From a bacterium (GTDB lineage: Bacteria; Bacteroidota; Bacteroidia; Flavobacteriales; Schleiferiaceae): DNA of 52,986 bases. The translations under genes were made by a program, and so were the position numbers. A model generated the notes under the pieces. It was not told the origin of the DNA. It did not search any database and saw only the letters and a program-made list of their open reading frames with translations. Of the stretch, positions 41,351 through 49,210 are shown one piece after another (the stretch's first letter is position 1; the number at the start of each line of letters is the position of its first letter). The DNA is taken from positions 1-52,986 of the forward strand of contig WGMI01000036.1 of NCBI GenBank assembly GCA_016125155.1, in the 5' to 3' direction.

Positions 41351-41907
41351 GCGTCGGGGGGTATCCAGTCGAAATAATCGTTTAAACTGCGTTCAAAGGC
41401 TTTGCGCTCTGCGACAGAAAGCGACCGAAGTTCGCGCCTTTCGGCCGACCAAATCTTGGGCGGTTCGCCCTTGGCCCTAAACCGACGAGCCAGAGCATAG
41501 GCCATCCGCCAGTGTTGTTCGGCATTTCCCGTATCGGCCCGAACAGAGTCCGTCCCATAAATCAGCACGGTGTTCGGCGCATCGGACTCAAATCGAATAT
41601 AGGCCTCGCTCTGCTGGAGAGCATAGACCAGCACGGGCCGGAAGTAGGGGGCAGTGAGGTTCTGAAAGGCTTTATGCCTCAGTAGGGTATAACCGTGATC
41701 GAGCGATTCTTGAGCATAGTGCACGCTACGGAGGTTCGTAAAACGCAACCGATTGGATTCCAAACTTCGAAAGCACGGCTCGGTTCTCCGGATGGATTCT
41801 TCGGAAGTAGGCGGAAAGAACAAGGCCACGAGCAGCATCAACGCAGGCAAGGCGAGCAATCCCCACAGCAATTTCGGTGGAAAGTCTCTTGGGCTTTTGT
41901 TGGGCAT
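41311..41907 (-). CDS. Single-pass membrane protein of unknown function
   Basis: This 198-residue protein starts at ATG 41907. A short basic N-terminus leads to one transmembrane helix (LLWGLLALPALMLLVALFFP, about residues 14-33). The outside domain is helical and charged, with two Cys (FRSLE after EPCF, and DACLP near the end). No known family is recognised. It overlaps xerD by 40 bases and is upstream of it, so the two are probably co-transcribed. Confidence 0.65.
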   Translation of the reverse strand: MPNKSPRDFPPKLLWGLLALPALMLLVALFFPPTSEESIRRTEPCFRSLESNRLRFTNLRSVHYAQESLDHGYTLLRHKAFQNLTAPYFRPVLVYALQQSEAYIRFESDAPNTVLIYGTDSVRADTGNAEQHWRMAYALARRFRAKGEPPKIWSAERRELRSLSVAERKAFERSLNDYFDWIPPDACLPQKNVPRTIP

Positions 41908-42517
41908 CAATCGAGGGAAAGGGGGGATATACCGAATTAGGTTAACTCCGGCGTCTAGCGAAGGGTTCGACGATCGGTTCGAACCTGGACAATCAAGGAA
42001 TGGTTCGAGGTCAGTTCGGCGACGTGAACAAGGATACGTAGGACTGCAAAACCGATTCCAAATCAATTCTTTGAACCTCGAACATCGGGACAAAACCTCA
42101 GGTCAGAGAAAGACTGGAACGCCAGAAACAACCTTTTCGGGCAACGGTTTGGTCTCGTTTATGCGTAGATCAAGGAGGAAAGCAGGGCGGACCACAATGG
42201 ACTGTTTGTACGTCTATTTTGTTCAAAATGAGTGTCTTCTCATATCCAGATTTCGGATGGTGGATTGATATTCCTACCGAAGAAGTGACCATAACACCCG
42301 TGCTTCATCAAAATTATAGACTTGAATTTCAGGATTACACCACCTACGAATTTCGAGTATCGGATCATGGGAGCGGGGCATGAGGAGGCGGATATATACC
42401 AACGCAATCCAATCGAGATATTCCGTTGATTTCGGCACGATGCGAAGGGGTTAGGAGCGCCGTCCCATTCTCAGAATCCCCTCAAACCTTATCGACCCCC
42501 TGTGCGTTCTTTGCACC
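41908..42517. other. 610-base intergenic stretch before the carotenoid operon
   Basis: No long gene lies here. Two GATATA-containing patches (near 41926 and 42388) and one small frame (42228-42383) are visible. The middle part is AT-richer than its surroundings. No tRNA, IS end or clear promoter was found. It may hold promoters for both flanking operons or the remnant of a lost gene. Confidence 0.5.
42228..42383 (+). CDS. Possible 51-residue remnant or small gene
   Basis: An ATG at 42228 opens a 51-codon frame ending in TGA 42383. The peptide starts MSVFSYPDFGWWIDIP and ends YEFRVSDHGSGA. Its aromatic, beta-rich content looks like a domain fragment rather than random sequence. Base composition is lower in GC than the neighbours. 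I recognise no family; a decayed gene piece is as likely as a small gene. Confidence 0.25.
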   Translation: MSVFSYPDFGWWIDIPTEEVTITPVLHQNYRLEFQDYTTYEFRVSDHGSGA

Positions 42518-43996
42518 ATGCACACAGTTGGCATTGTCGGGGCGGGAATCGGTGGACTGGCGGCTTCGATTCGACTCGCGCTTTCGGGGTTTGAAGTCAC
42601 CGTTTTCGAAGCCCTTCCCGGACCTGGAGGAAAGTTGGATCAATTTGAACTCCGTGGATTTCGATTCGACAAAGGCCCTTCTTTGTTTACCCTGCCCGAT
42701 CTGGTCGAAGAGCTCTTTCAACTGGCGGATAGACCGTTGGCCGACTACTTCGAATACCAGCGCATCGACGAGGCCTGCCGCTACTTTTGGGACGACGGCA
42801 CCCGGCTCACGGCCCATGCCGATATCGGCCGGTTTGATGCCGAGGTCAGCCATATTTTGGGCGAGAAAAAGGGGGCTGTGTCGCGCTATTTGGCGCAAAG
42901 TGCTCGATTGTACGGGCAGACCAAGCCGCTTTTTCTCGAGCGTTCGCTCCACCGGTGGACAACGTACGTGCAGTCGGGCGTATGGTCGGCCCTGGGCGCT
43001 CTTGGGTCGCTGGGGTGGAACCGCAGTTTGCACGCCCACAATGCGGGGCTTTTTCTCAACCCCAAGACGGTTCAACTCTTTGACCGGTTCGCGACCTACA
43101 ACGGCTCCGATCCCTATCAGACACCGTCGATCATGCAGCTCATTCCGCACCTCGAACATGGGTTGGGAACCTATTTGCCCAAAGGGGGGCTCCGGGCAGT
43201 CCCGCTGGCCTTGCATCGGCTGGCCGAGGAACTCGGGGTGCAGTTTCACTTTTCGACCCCCGTGTCCCGGATCGCGCTCCGACAAAACACCGCCTTTGGG
43301 CTGGAGCTTTCGGATGGATCGGTACGTCCTTTTGACCGGATTTTGAGCAATGCCGATGTGTTTAGCACCTACGCCCATTTGCTTCCCGATCTCGAAGCCC
43401 CCGCTCAAATCCGCCGCGCGGAACGCAGTTCTTCGGCTGTATTGTTTTATTGGGGCATCGATCGGCGCTTTCCCGAACTCGGTTTGCACAACATTTTCTT
43501 TGCCCGCGACTATCGGGCCGAATTTGACCACATTTTCCGGCACAAAACCCTGTCCGGCGATCCGACGATTTACGTCAACATAACCTCCAAATTCGAAACA
43601 AACGACGCTCCTCCAGGGCAGGAAAACTGGTTTGTGATGGTCAATAGCCCGGCGGCCTACGGACAAGATTGGGCCGAAGCCCTTCCCCGATTGCGCGCCC
43701 AAGTGCTCGATCGGTTGAATGCGGTTTTGAGCACCGATATCAGTGGACATATTGTCTGCGAAGAGACCCTGCACCCCAACCAAATCGAGCAATGGACACG
43801 CTCCCATCGCGGGGCGTTGTACGGTACCTCGAGCAACAGCCTGTGGTCGGCCTTTCTGCGTCACCCCAACCGCAGCGAGCACATCAAAGGGTTGTACTTC
43901 TGTGGAGGCAGCGTCCATCCTGGAGGGGGCATTCCGCTCTGTTTGCAATCGGCGCGCATCGCCAGTCAATGGATTATCGACGATGCAGGCCGATAA
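42518..43996 (+). CDS. crtD: Carotenoid 3,4-desaturase (CrtD-type, CrtI family)
   Basis: This 492-residue FAD enzyme opens with the dinucleotide motif VGIVGAGIGGLAASIRLA and EALPGPGGKLDQF. Its C-terminal flavin motif is FCGGSVHPGGGIPLCLQSARIA; HPGGGIPL is the form seen in 1-hydroxycarotenoid 3,4-desaturases rather than phytoene desaturase, where HPGAGIP is usual. It would add a double bond at C3-C4 on the hydroxylated end. CruF, CrtZ and CrtYcd follow in one operon with overlaps, which supports CrtD over CrtI. It overlaps cruF by 14 bases. Confidence 0.85.
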   Translation: MHTVGIVGAGIGGLAASIRLALSGFEVTVFEALPGPGGKLDQFELRGFRFDKGPSLFTLPDLVEELFQLADRPLADYFEYQRIDEACRYFWDDGTRLTAHADIGRFDAEVSHILGEKKGAVSRYLAQSARLYGQTKPLFLERSLHRWTTYVQSGVWSALGALGSLGWNRSLHAHNAGLFLNPKTVQLFDRFATYNGSDPYQTPSIMQLIPHLEHGLGTYLPKGGLRAVPLALHRLAEELGVQFHFSTPVSRIALRQNTAFGLELSDGSVRPFDRILSNADVFSTYAHLLPDLEAPAQIRRAERSSSAVLFYWGIDRRFPELGLHNIFFARDYRAEFDHIFRHKTLSGDPTIYVNITSKFETNDAPPGQENWFVMVNSPAAYGQDWAEALPRLRAQVLDRLNAVLSTDISGHIVCEETLHPNQIEQWTRSHRGALYGTSSNSLWSAFLRHPNRSEHIKGLYFCGGSVHPGGGIPLCLQSARIASQWIIDDAGR

Positions 43997-44654
43997 GCTG
44001 GGAGCGCTTGTGCGCAGCCCCATGATCTGGCTGGTGGCACTGCACAGCATCGGAGCCGCATCGGCACTTTGGGCTCCGGAACCCTATCGCAGTTGGGTGG
44101 TGGGCGCAACGCCCGTGCATCTGGCGGTCGTTGTCGGTTTAATGGCCTTGGGCGAGCCCCGACCGCTGGGCGCTTTTGGCCGGGCTGTGGGGCTTTGTTT
44201 GGCCTATGGGTACGCCCTCGAGTGGATCGGGGTGCACACGGGTTGGCCCTTTGGCGACTACCGCTACGGAAATGCGCTGGGTCCCAAGTTGATGGGGGTT
44301 CCCATCATCATTGGGCTCAATTGGTTTGTCGTATCGGTCTCGGTGCGGCAATGGATTCCAAAGTATCCCGGCCGATGGTGGCGTGTGCTCAGACACCCCG
44401 TTGTGTTTTCGGCGCTGGCTGCGTTGGGCATGGTCGGTCTCGACGCACTGATCGAACCCGTGGCGCCCAAACTCGATTATTGGTATTGGGCCCACGGCAC
44501 GGCCCCAATACAGAATTTCCTGGGGTGGTTTGCCGGGGGCTGGATTCTTCAAGTGTTTTTGCAATCCGTGCTGCCCCTCCGCGCGAACCAAGTGGCGCTC
44601 TGGACGTTTCCCATTCAAGTAATTTTCTTTGTACTTCTGAATTGGTTTTTATGA
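43983..44654 (+). CDS. cruF: Carotenoid 1'-hydratase (CruF family)
   Basis: This 223-residue polytopic membrane protein starts at ATG 43983. Family marks are GWPFGDYRYGNALGPKLMGVPI, WFVVSVSVRQWI, GLDALIEPVAPKLDYWYW and PIQNFLGWFAGGW. CruF hydrates the open end of gamma-carotene-type molecules at C1'. It lies between the desaturase and the ring hydroxylase and overlaps crtZ by ATGA. The exact substrate rests on the operon. Confidence 0.88.
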   Translation: MQADKLGALVRSPMIWLVALHSIGAASALWAPEPYRSWVVGATPVHLAVVVGLMALGEPRPLGAFGRAVGLCLAYGYALEWIGVHTGWPFGDYRYGNALGPKLMGVPIIIGLNWFVVSVSVRQWIPKYPGRWWRVLRHPVVFSALAALGMVGLDALIEPVAPKLDYWYWAHGTAPIQNFLGWFAGGWILQVFLQSVLPLRANQVALWTFPIQVIFFVLLNWFL

Positions 44655-45160
44655 GTGTGGTTCTCTGGATCGGTTTGTTTCTACTCACGTTTGTGGCCAT
44701 GGAATTCGTGGCTTGGGCTGCGCACAAATATGTGATGCATGGCTTTCTGTGGTCGGTGCACCGAGACCACCACGTCAAGACCCCTGGTTTTTTTGAAAAG
44801 AACGATTTGTTCTTTTTGATTTTCGCCATACCGAGTTGGCTGGGCATTATGCTCGGGATGATCTATCAGCACGATTGGGCCGTGGCCGTAGGGTTCGGCA
44901 TTGCCGCCTACGGATTGGCCTATTTTGCGGTCCACGAAGTGTACATCCATCGCCGTTTTTCTTGGTGGAAAAAGACCGATAACTTTTACTTCCGGGCCGT
45001 GCTGCGGGCGCACAAAATGCACCACAAACACCTCGGGAAAGAAGACGGAGAGAGCTTCGGGATGCTGCTGATCCATCCCCGGTATTGGAAAGCTGAACAG
45101 GAGGCCGAACTACAGGCGCAATCGCGGTCGGCAAGTCGGCAACCCAAGGCGGTTTCATGA
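44651..45160 (+). CDS. crtZ: Beta-carotene 3-hydroxylase
   Basis: This 169-residue membrane di-iron hydroxylase has the His boxes HKYVMH, HRDHH, HEVYIHRR and HKMHHKH. It adds OH to C3 of the beta ring. A charged C-terminal tail (from EQEAELQAQ) extends beyond the usual length. ATGA overlaps join it to both neighbours. Confidence 0.95.
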   Translation: MSVVLWIGLFLLTFVAMEFVAWAAHKYVMHGFLWSVHRDHHVKTPGFFEKNDLFFLIFAIPSWLGIMLGMIYQHDWAVAVGFGIAAYGLAYFAVHEVYIHRRFSWWKKTDNFYFRAVLRAHKMHHKHLGKEDGESFGMLLIHPRYWKAEQEAELQAQSRSASRQPKAVS

Positions 45161-45861
45161 ACGAGCAGTGGGTTTATGCCGGTTTGATGCTGTTCACCCT
45201 CTTGGGCCCACTGAGCCGGAGTTTTGAATCCCGCATCGCCTATTACAAAAGCTTTGGTTCGCTGTTCAAGGCCATCGTTCCCGTTTCGCTCTTTTTTGTT
45301 GGATGGGATATGGTTTTTACCCATCTCGGCGTCTGGGGCTTCAACCCGCGTTATCTGCTCGGAATCCACCTCGGGAATCTTCCTGTCGAGGAAGTCTCTT
45401 TTTTCATTCTCGTTCCCTTCGCCTGTGTATTCGTTCAGAAAGTAGTGGATTTGTTCATCCCTTCCGAGCCCCCGGCCTGGGTGCGCGACAAAATGGTGCC
45501 TTTTCTCGTTTGGTTCCCGCTCGGGGTGGCCGCGCTCAACTGGGGGCGTTGGTATACGTTCTGTGCCATGCTGCTCCTCGGATTGTTGATGGGTTGGATG
45601 CACTATCGGGTCAAGCCGCCTTGGATGGCGCGCTTTGTACGGGGGTATGCGTGGGTGTTGATTCCCTTCTTGCTCATCAACGGGGTTTTGACGGGGACTG
45701 GTCTCGAAGAACCCGTGGTATGGTACAATTCGGATCACCATTTGAACCGCCGCATTGGAACCATTCCCTTTGAAGACGCTTTCTACGGAATGTCTTTGAT
45801 GTTGATGGTCACCGCGCTTTACGAGCGGTTTGAGGCCCAAAGGCGCTTGAGTCGAACGTAG
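45157..45861 (+). CDS. crtYcd: Fused lycopene cyclase (CrtYcd type)
   Basis: This 234-residue membrane protein has two halves of the lycopene cyclase domain. The first has LPVEEVSFFILVPFACV and the second IPFEDAFYGMSLMLMV; the Pro-x-Glu-Glu/Asp motif is typical. About seven helices. Heterodimeric in actinobacteria, the two parts are fused in Bacteroidota. It forms beta rings on lycopene. Its 3' end overlaps the converging sulfotransferase by 43 bases. Confidence 0.92.
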   Translation: MNEQWVYAGLMLFTLLGPLSRSFESRIAYYKSFGSLFKAIVPVSLFFVGWDMVFTHLGVWGFNPRYLLGIHLGNLPVEEVSFFILVPFACVFVQKVVDLFIPSEPPAWVRDKMVPFLVWFPLGVAALNWGRWYTFCAMLLLGLLMGWMHYRVKPPWMARFVRGYAWVLIPFLLINGVLTGTGLEEPVVWYNSDHHLNRRIGTIPFEDAFYGMSLMLMVTALYERFEAQRRLSRT

Positions 45862-46583
45862 GTAGGGTCGAACCGGTGATAGAGCGCACAGGCCCGACGG
45901 AAAAGCCACAGTCTGAGCCCACCGAGGGACAGGGACTTCCAATCTGTTTCAAACTGAATTTGAGCGGCTTCGTACAGCGCGTAGTCCCATTGTAAAACCC
46001 TTCGGCATTGTTCGCGCTCTTCAGGGCTCATCGCGGGCTTGCCGATTTGGGCATTCAAACGGTGGTAGACAGGGCTCCGCCTCCAACGCAGGGTATTGTG
46101 CAACCAAATCAAGGCCTCGTCGAACCGTTCGGTAGGGGCCAGGAGTCCAAAGCGTTCCAATCGCTGGTCGAGGAACGCTTGAAGTACCGAAGCTTCTCGG
46201 CCACGAATGTCTTCGACGCCCGAAACAAACCGCAGTTGGAGGTTGTAGCCGTAGGGTTGATCGAGAAAGTCGACAAACGAAGTTTCCCTCGCCAGCTGTC
46301 GGCGCTTTTTGAGGTAGTGAAAATGGCTCCAGGCGTGTTCAGAAGGCTCTCGGACAAAGGCGACATAGGGGCTGTCGTCGCCCCAGCCAATCAAGCGATG
46401 AAACCCCCATCGAAAGTGTCCCAGACAGGCCCGAGCCGCGCCCGGATCCATTCCCTTGCGCACGATTTCTGGGTCGTACACCCGCAATAGACGATCCCGA
46501 TACTGGCGCTCTAACACCAACCCCAGACTGGTTCCCGCGGTTTTGGGAATGTGCATAAAGAGAATCCGCTCTCCTGATCGCAT
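45819..46583 (-). CDS. Sulfotransferase family protein
   Basis: This 254-residue protein has the 5'-phosphosulfate loop FMHIPKTAGTSLG and the 3'-phosphate site VAFVREPSEHAWSHFHYL of PAPS-dependent sulfotransferases (family 2). It would transfer sulfate to an acceptor, perhaps a sugar or lipid. The acceptor is unknown. Its last 43 bases run into the 3' end of the cyclase gene on the other strand, so the two mRNAs would be antisense there. Confidence 0.9.
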   Translation of the reverse strand: MRSGERILFMHIPKTAGTSLGLVLERQYRDRLLRVYDPEIVRKGMDPGAARACLGHFRWGFHRLIGWGDDSPYVAFVREPSEHAWSHFHYLKKRRQLARETSFVDFLDQPYGYNLQLRFVSGVEDIRGREASVLQAFLDQRLERFGLLAPTERFDEALIWLHNTLRWRRSPVYHRLNAQIGKPAMSPEEREQCRRVLQWDYALYEAAQIQFETDWKSLSLGGLRLWLFRRACALYHRFDPTYVRLKRLWASNRS

Positions 46584-46653
46584 CGTCCAAAGTTCGCAGT
46601 TTGGAGGGCCTTATGCGATACAGCCCGCGCAGGCGCCCTAATTTTAACCTCGA

Positions 46654-49101
46654 ATGCGCACCAACCTCCTTTTGTACAGCGTGCTTTGTTTCGCCCTCGG
46701 GTGGACGCACAATCTTCAGGGACAGACCGAATCCATCCCGTTGGGACTCGAGGCCCAGATTGCCGCGGTTCGAAAACTCCAGCCGCCCTTGCGCGTCTTG
46801 TATGTGGCGGCTCATCCCGACGACGAAAACACCCGGCTCATCGCTTGGCTCAGCCAGGGCCGATCGGTCGAAACGGCTTATTTATCGCTGACCCGGGGCG
46901 ATGGGGGACAGAACCTCATCGGTCCGCAACTCGGGCCCGAACTGGGGGTCATCCGCACCGACGAACTCATGGCCGCTCGATCCATCGATGGAGGGCTACA
47001 GTACTTTACCCGAGCCGTCGACTTTGGATATTCCAAGAACCCCGAAGAGAGTCTGGAACACTGGGGCAAAGACTCGGTGCTCAGCGATGTAGTGTGGGTC
47101 ATCCGCCACTTTCGGCCAGACTACATCGTGACGCGTTTCCCAACCGACGGTCGGGGTGGGCATGGACATCATACGGCCAGCGCACTCTTGGCCGAAGAGG
47201 CCTTCGATTTGGCAGGCGATCCCTCGGCCTATCCCGGGCAACTGCGCTGGGTCAAGCCCCATCAATCCAAGGCCGTCTATTGGAACAACAGCCCTTGGTG
47301 GGACAAAACCTTAGCCGATCAAAGCAAGGCCAATCCCGTGCAAGTGGTCGAAGTCGAAGTAGGGGACTACGACATTGTTTCGGGGACCAGCTGCAACGAA
47401 CTGGCTTCGCTGAGCCGGAGCATGCACAAGAGCCAGGGATTCGGGATTCCCATGGCAAGGGGGGAAATGAAAGAGTACCTGATTTTCCGCAAAGGCCAAC
47501 CCGGAATCCATGCCATTGCGGAGGGTCAAGATCCCCGTCTTCTGGGGCATCCGGGTTTATCTGGACTCGAAAACTTTATTCGCACGGGGCAGACCGAAGC
47601 TGCGCTTCAAGGGTTGTTTGCGCTCCGTTCTCAAATTCCTCAGGAATCTGCACACCGCATCGACCTGTTGGCCGCTGGGCTGTGTGGGGTCTACGCCGGA
47701 TTGCGCTCTGAGGTAAAGGAGGTGGTTCAAAATGAAGAGATCAGCCTTTATCCAGAACTCATGATCAGGGCCCAGACCGATGTACAGCTCGTTTCGGTCG
47801 AAGTGCTGGGAAAGCGGGACTTATATAACAAGTCGTTGAAATACAATGTTTTGTGGTCGGATACGGCACGTCGAGAAGCGCGGGCACCGCTCAGCAGTCC
47901 GAGTTGGCTCGAAGACAACGACGGGCGGCTGTACCACAGATCACAGGCCCTGCGCGCAATTCCGGTGGACTCGGCTTCGGTCGAGGCTGTATTTCACCTC
48001 CGGTGGGGCGTCGAAGTCTTTTCGGTACGGGCAGCCGCCGAGTATCGGTGGACCGACCGGGTGCAAGGGGAATTAAAGCAACCGCTGTCCGTGGTTCCTC
48101 CAGCTACAATAGCCTTTGATCGGCAATGGGTCTATTCCTCTGGAACCCCCGTAAATACTGTAATCTCTGTGCAGTGTCACAGCGGTCAGTTTCATGGAAA
48201 TCTGGGGTTTGAGGTACCGGAGGGCTGGACGGTTCAACCGAAGTTTATCCCCATTGACGCTGGCTACGCAGGAGAAATTCAGCAGTATACGCTTTCGCTG
48301 ATCCCCCCAGTCCAAGCGCGCAATGGGCTCTCTCAAGGGGTCCTGCGGCCGTACTGGGATCCTTCTGGAAGCCCTGTTCGAGGGTTTTCTGAAATCGACT
48401 ATGCGCACATACCCCATCGAACCTTGTTCGTCCCGACTCAATTGCCCGTTCGGGCATTTGCGCTCGAGGTATGCACCGGAACCATCGGCTATATCGAAGG
48501 CGCTGGAGACGAGGTAGCTTCTGTACTGTCTGAACTCGGTTTTCGGGTAGAAGTCCTCGACGAAACGACCCTGCTCGAGGGCAACTTGAATCGCTACACG
48601 GCCATTGTGGCGGGCATTCGCGCCTACAATACCCGGGAAGTGTTGGTTCAGGCAGAACCGCGTTTGCTCGAATATGTGCGACAGGGGGGGACCTATGTGG
48701 TGCAATACAACACCAACGGCAGCGACCTCAAGTTGCCCAAACTCGGTCCGGAAGCGAGCATCGCCATCGGTCGAGAGCGCGTTAGCGTCGAGACGGCTCC
48801 CGTGCGCTTTGTCGACCCAGAACATCCCTTATTGCTCGAGCCCAACCGCATCGGTCCTGCCGATTTCGAAGGTTGGGCGCAGGAGCGGGGTTTGTATTTC
48901 GCCTCCGATTGGGATGCCCAAAGCCAGCCTTTGCTGAGTTGGAGCGATCCGAACGAGCCCGCCCGCCTCGGCGGATTGATTGTTCGGCCCTACGGAAAGG
49001 GAATCTACGTCTACACGGGAATTTCGTTTTTTCGTCAACTCCCGTCTGGGGTTCCGGGCGCCTGTCGGTTGATGGCCAATTTGCTTTGTGGTGAACTTTA
49101 A
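46654..49101 (+). CDS. PIG-L family deacetylase, long secreted form
   Basis: This 815-residue protein has a signal peptide (near LQGQ). The PIG-L/LmbE domain (about 45-250) has AHPDDE (His54, Asp57), the metal motif, and GGHGHHT (His170, His173). The enzyme removes N-acetyl groups from sugars with zinc. The remaining 550 residues form beta-rich domains and a Rossmann-like segment near the C-terminus (AIVAGIRAYNTRE). It is typical of long Bacteroidota forms. A small membrane gene and a symporter follow with overlaps, so it probably supplies or modifies the transported compound. Confidence 0.9.
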   Translation: MRTNLLLYSVLCFALGWTHNLQGQTESIPLGLEAQIAAVRKLQPPLRVLYVAAHPDDENTRLIAWLSQGRSVETAYLSLTRGDGGQNLIGPQLGPELGVIRTDELMAARSIDGGLQYFTRAVDFGYSKNPEESLEHWGKDSVLSDVVWVIRHFRPDYIVTRFPTDGRGGHGHHTASALLAEEAFDLAGDPSAYPGQLRWVKPHQSKAVYWNNSPWWDKTLADQSKANPVQVVEVEVGDYDIVSGTSCNELASLSRSMHKSQGFGIPMARGEMKEYLIFRKGQPGIHAIAEGQDPRLLGHPGLSGLENFIRTGQTEAALQGLFALRSQIPQESAHRIDLLAAGLCGVYAGLRSEVKEVVQNEEISLYPELMIRAQTDVQLVSVEVLGKRDLYNKSLKYNVLWSDTARREARAPLSSPSWLEDNDGRLYHRSQALRAIPVDSASVEAVFHLRWGVEVFSVRAAAEYRWTDRVQGELKQPLSVVPPATIAFDRQWVYSSGTPVNTVISVQCHSGQFHGNLGFEVPEGWTVQPKFIPIDAGYAGEIQQYTLSLIPPVQARNGLSQGVLRPYWDPSGSPVRGFSEIDYAHIPHRTLFVPTQLPVRAFALEVCTGTIGYIEGAGDEVASVLSELGFRVEVLDETTLLEGNLNRYTAIVAGIRAYNTREVLVQAEPRLLEYVRQGGTYVVQYNTNGSDLKLPKLGPEASIAIGRERVSVETAPVRFVDPEHPLLLEPNRIGPADFEGWAQERGLYFASDWDAQSQPLLSWSDPNEPARLGGLIVRPYGKGIYVYTGISFFRQLPSGVPGACRLMANLLCGEL

Positions 49102-49210
49102 CCGTTTCCGCTTCAACAACTGGAGCGAGCTCTATTCGCTGGTTTTGTTTGTCTTGTTTGTCGAAATGGTGTTGCTCTATTTGTTGGGTTTGATCTACGG
49201 AGGGCTGTGA
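49091..49210 (+). CDS. Overlooked 39-residue single-pass membrane protein
   Basis: A GTG at 49091 opens a frame of 39 codons ending in TGA 49208-49210. Its start overlaps the deacetylase end by 11 bases and its stop overlaps the GTG start of the symporter (GTGA), so it fills the gap exactly. The peptide has a polar basic front (NFNRFRFNNWSE), one helix (SLVLFVLFVEMVLLYLLGL) and ends IYGGL. Coupling to a sodium:solute symporter recalls small companion subunits of transporters. No homology search was possible. Confidence 0.6.
   Translation: MNFNRFRFNNWSELYSLVLFVLFVEMVLLYLLGLIYGGL

Noticed and set aside
42482-44050. 522-codon minus-strand frame opposite crtD
   Set aside because: It mirrors the codon pattern of crtD, whose FAD motifs are clear, and has no motif of its own.
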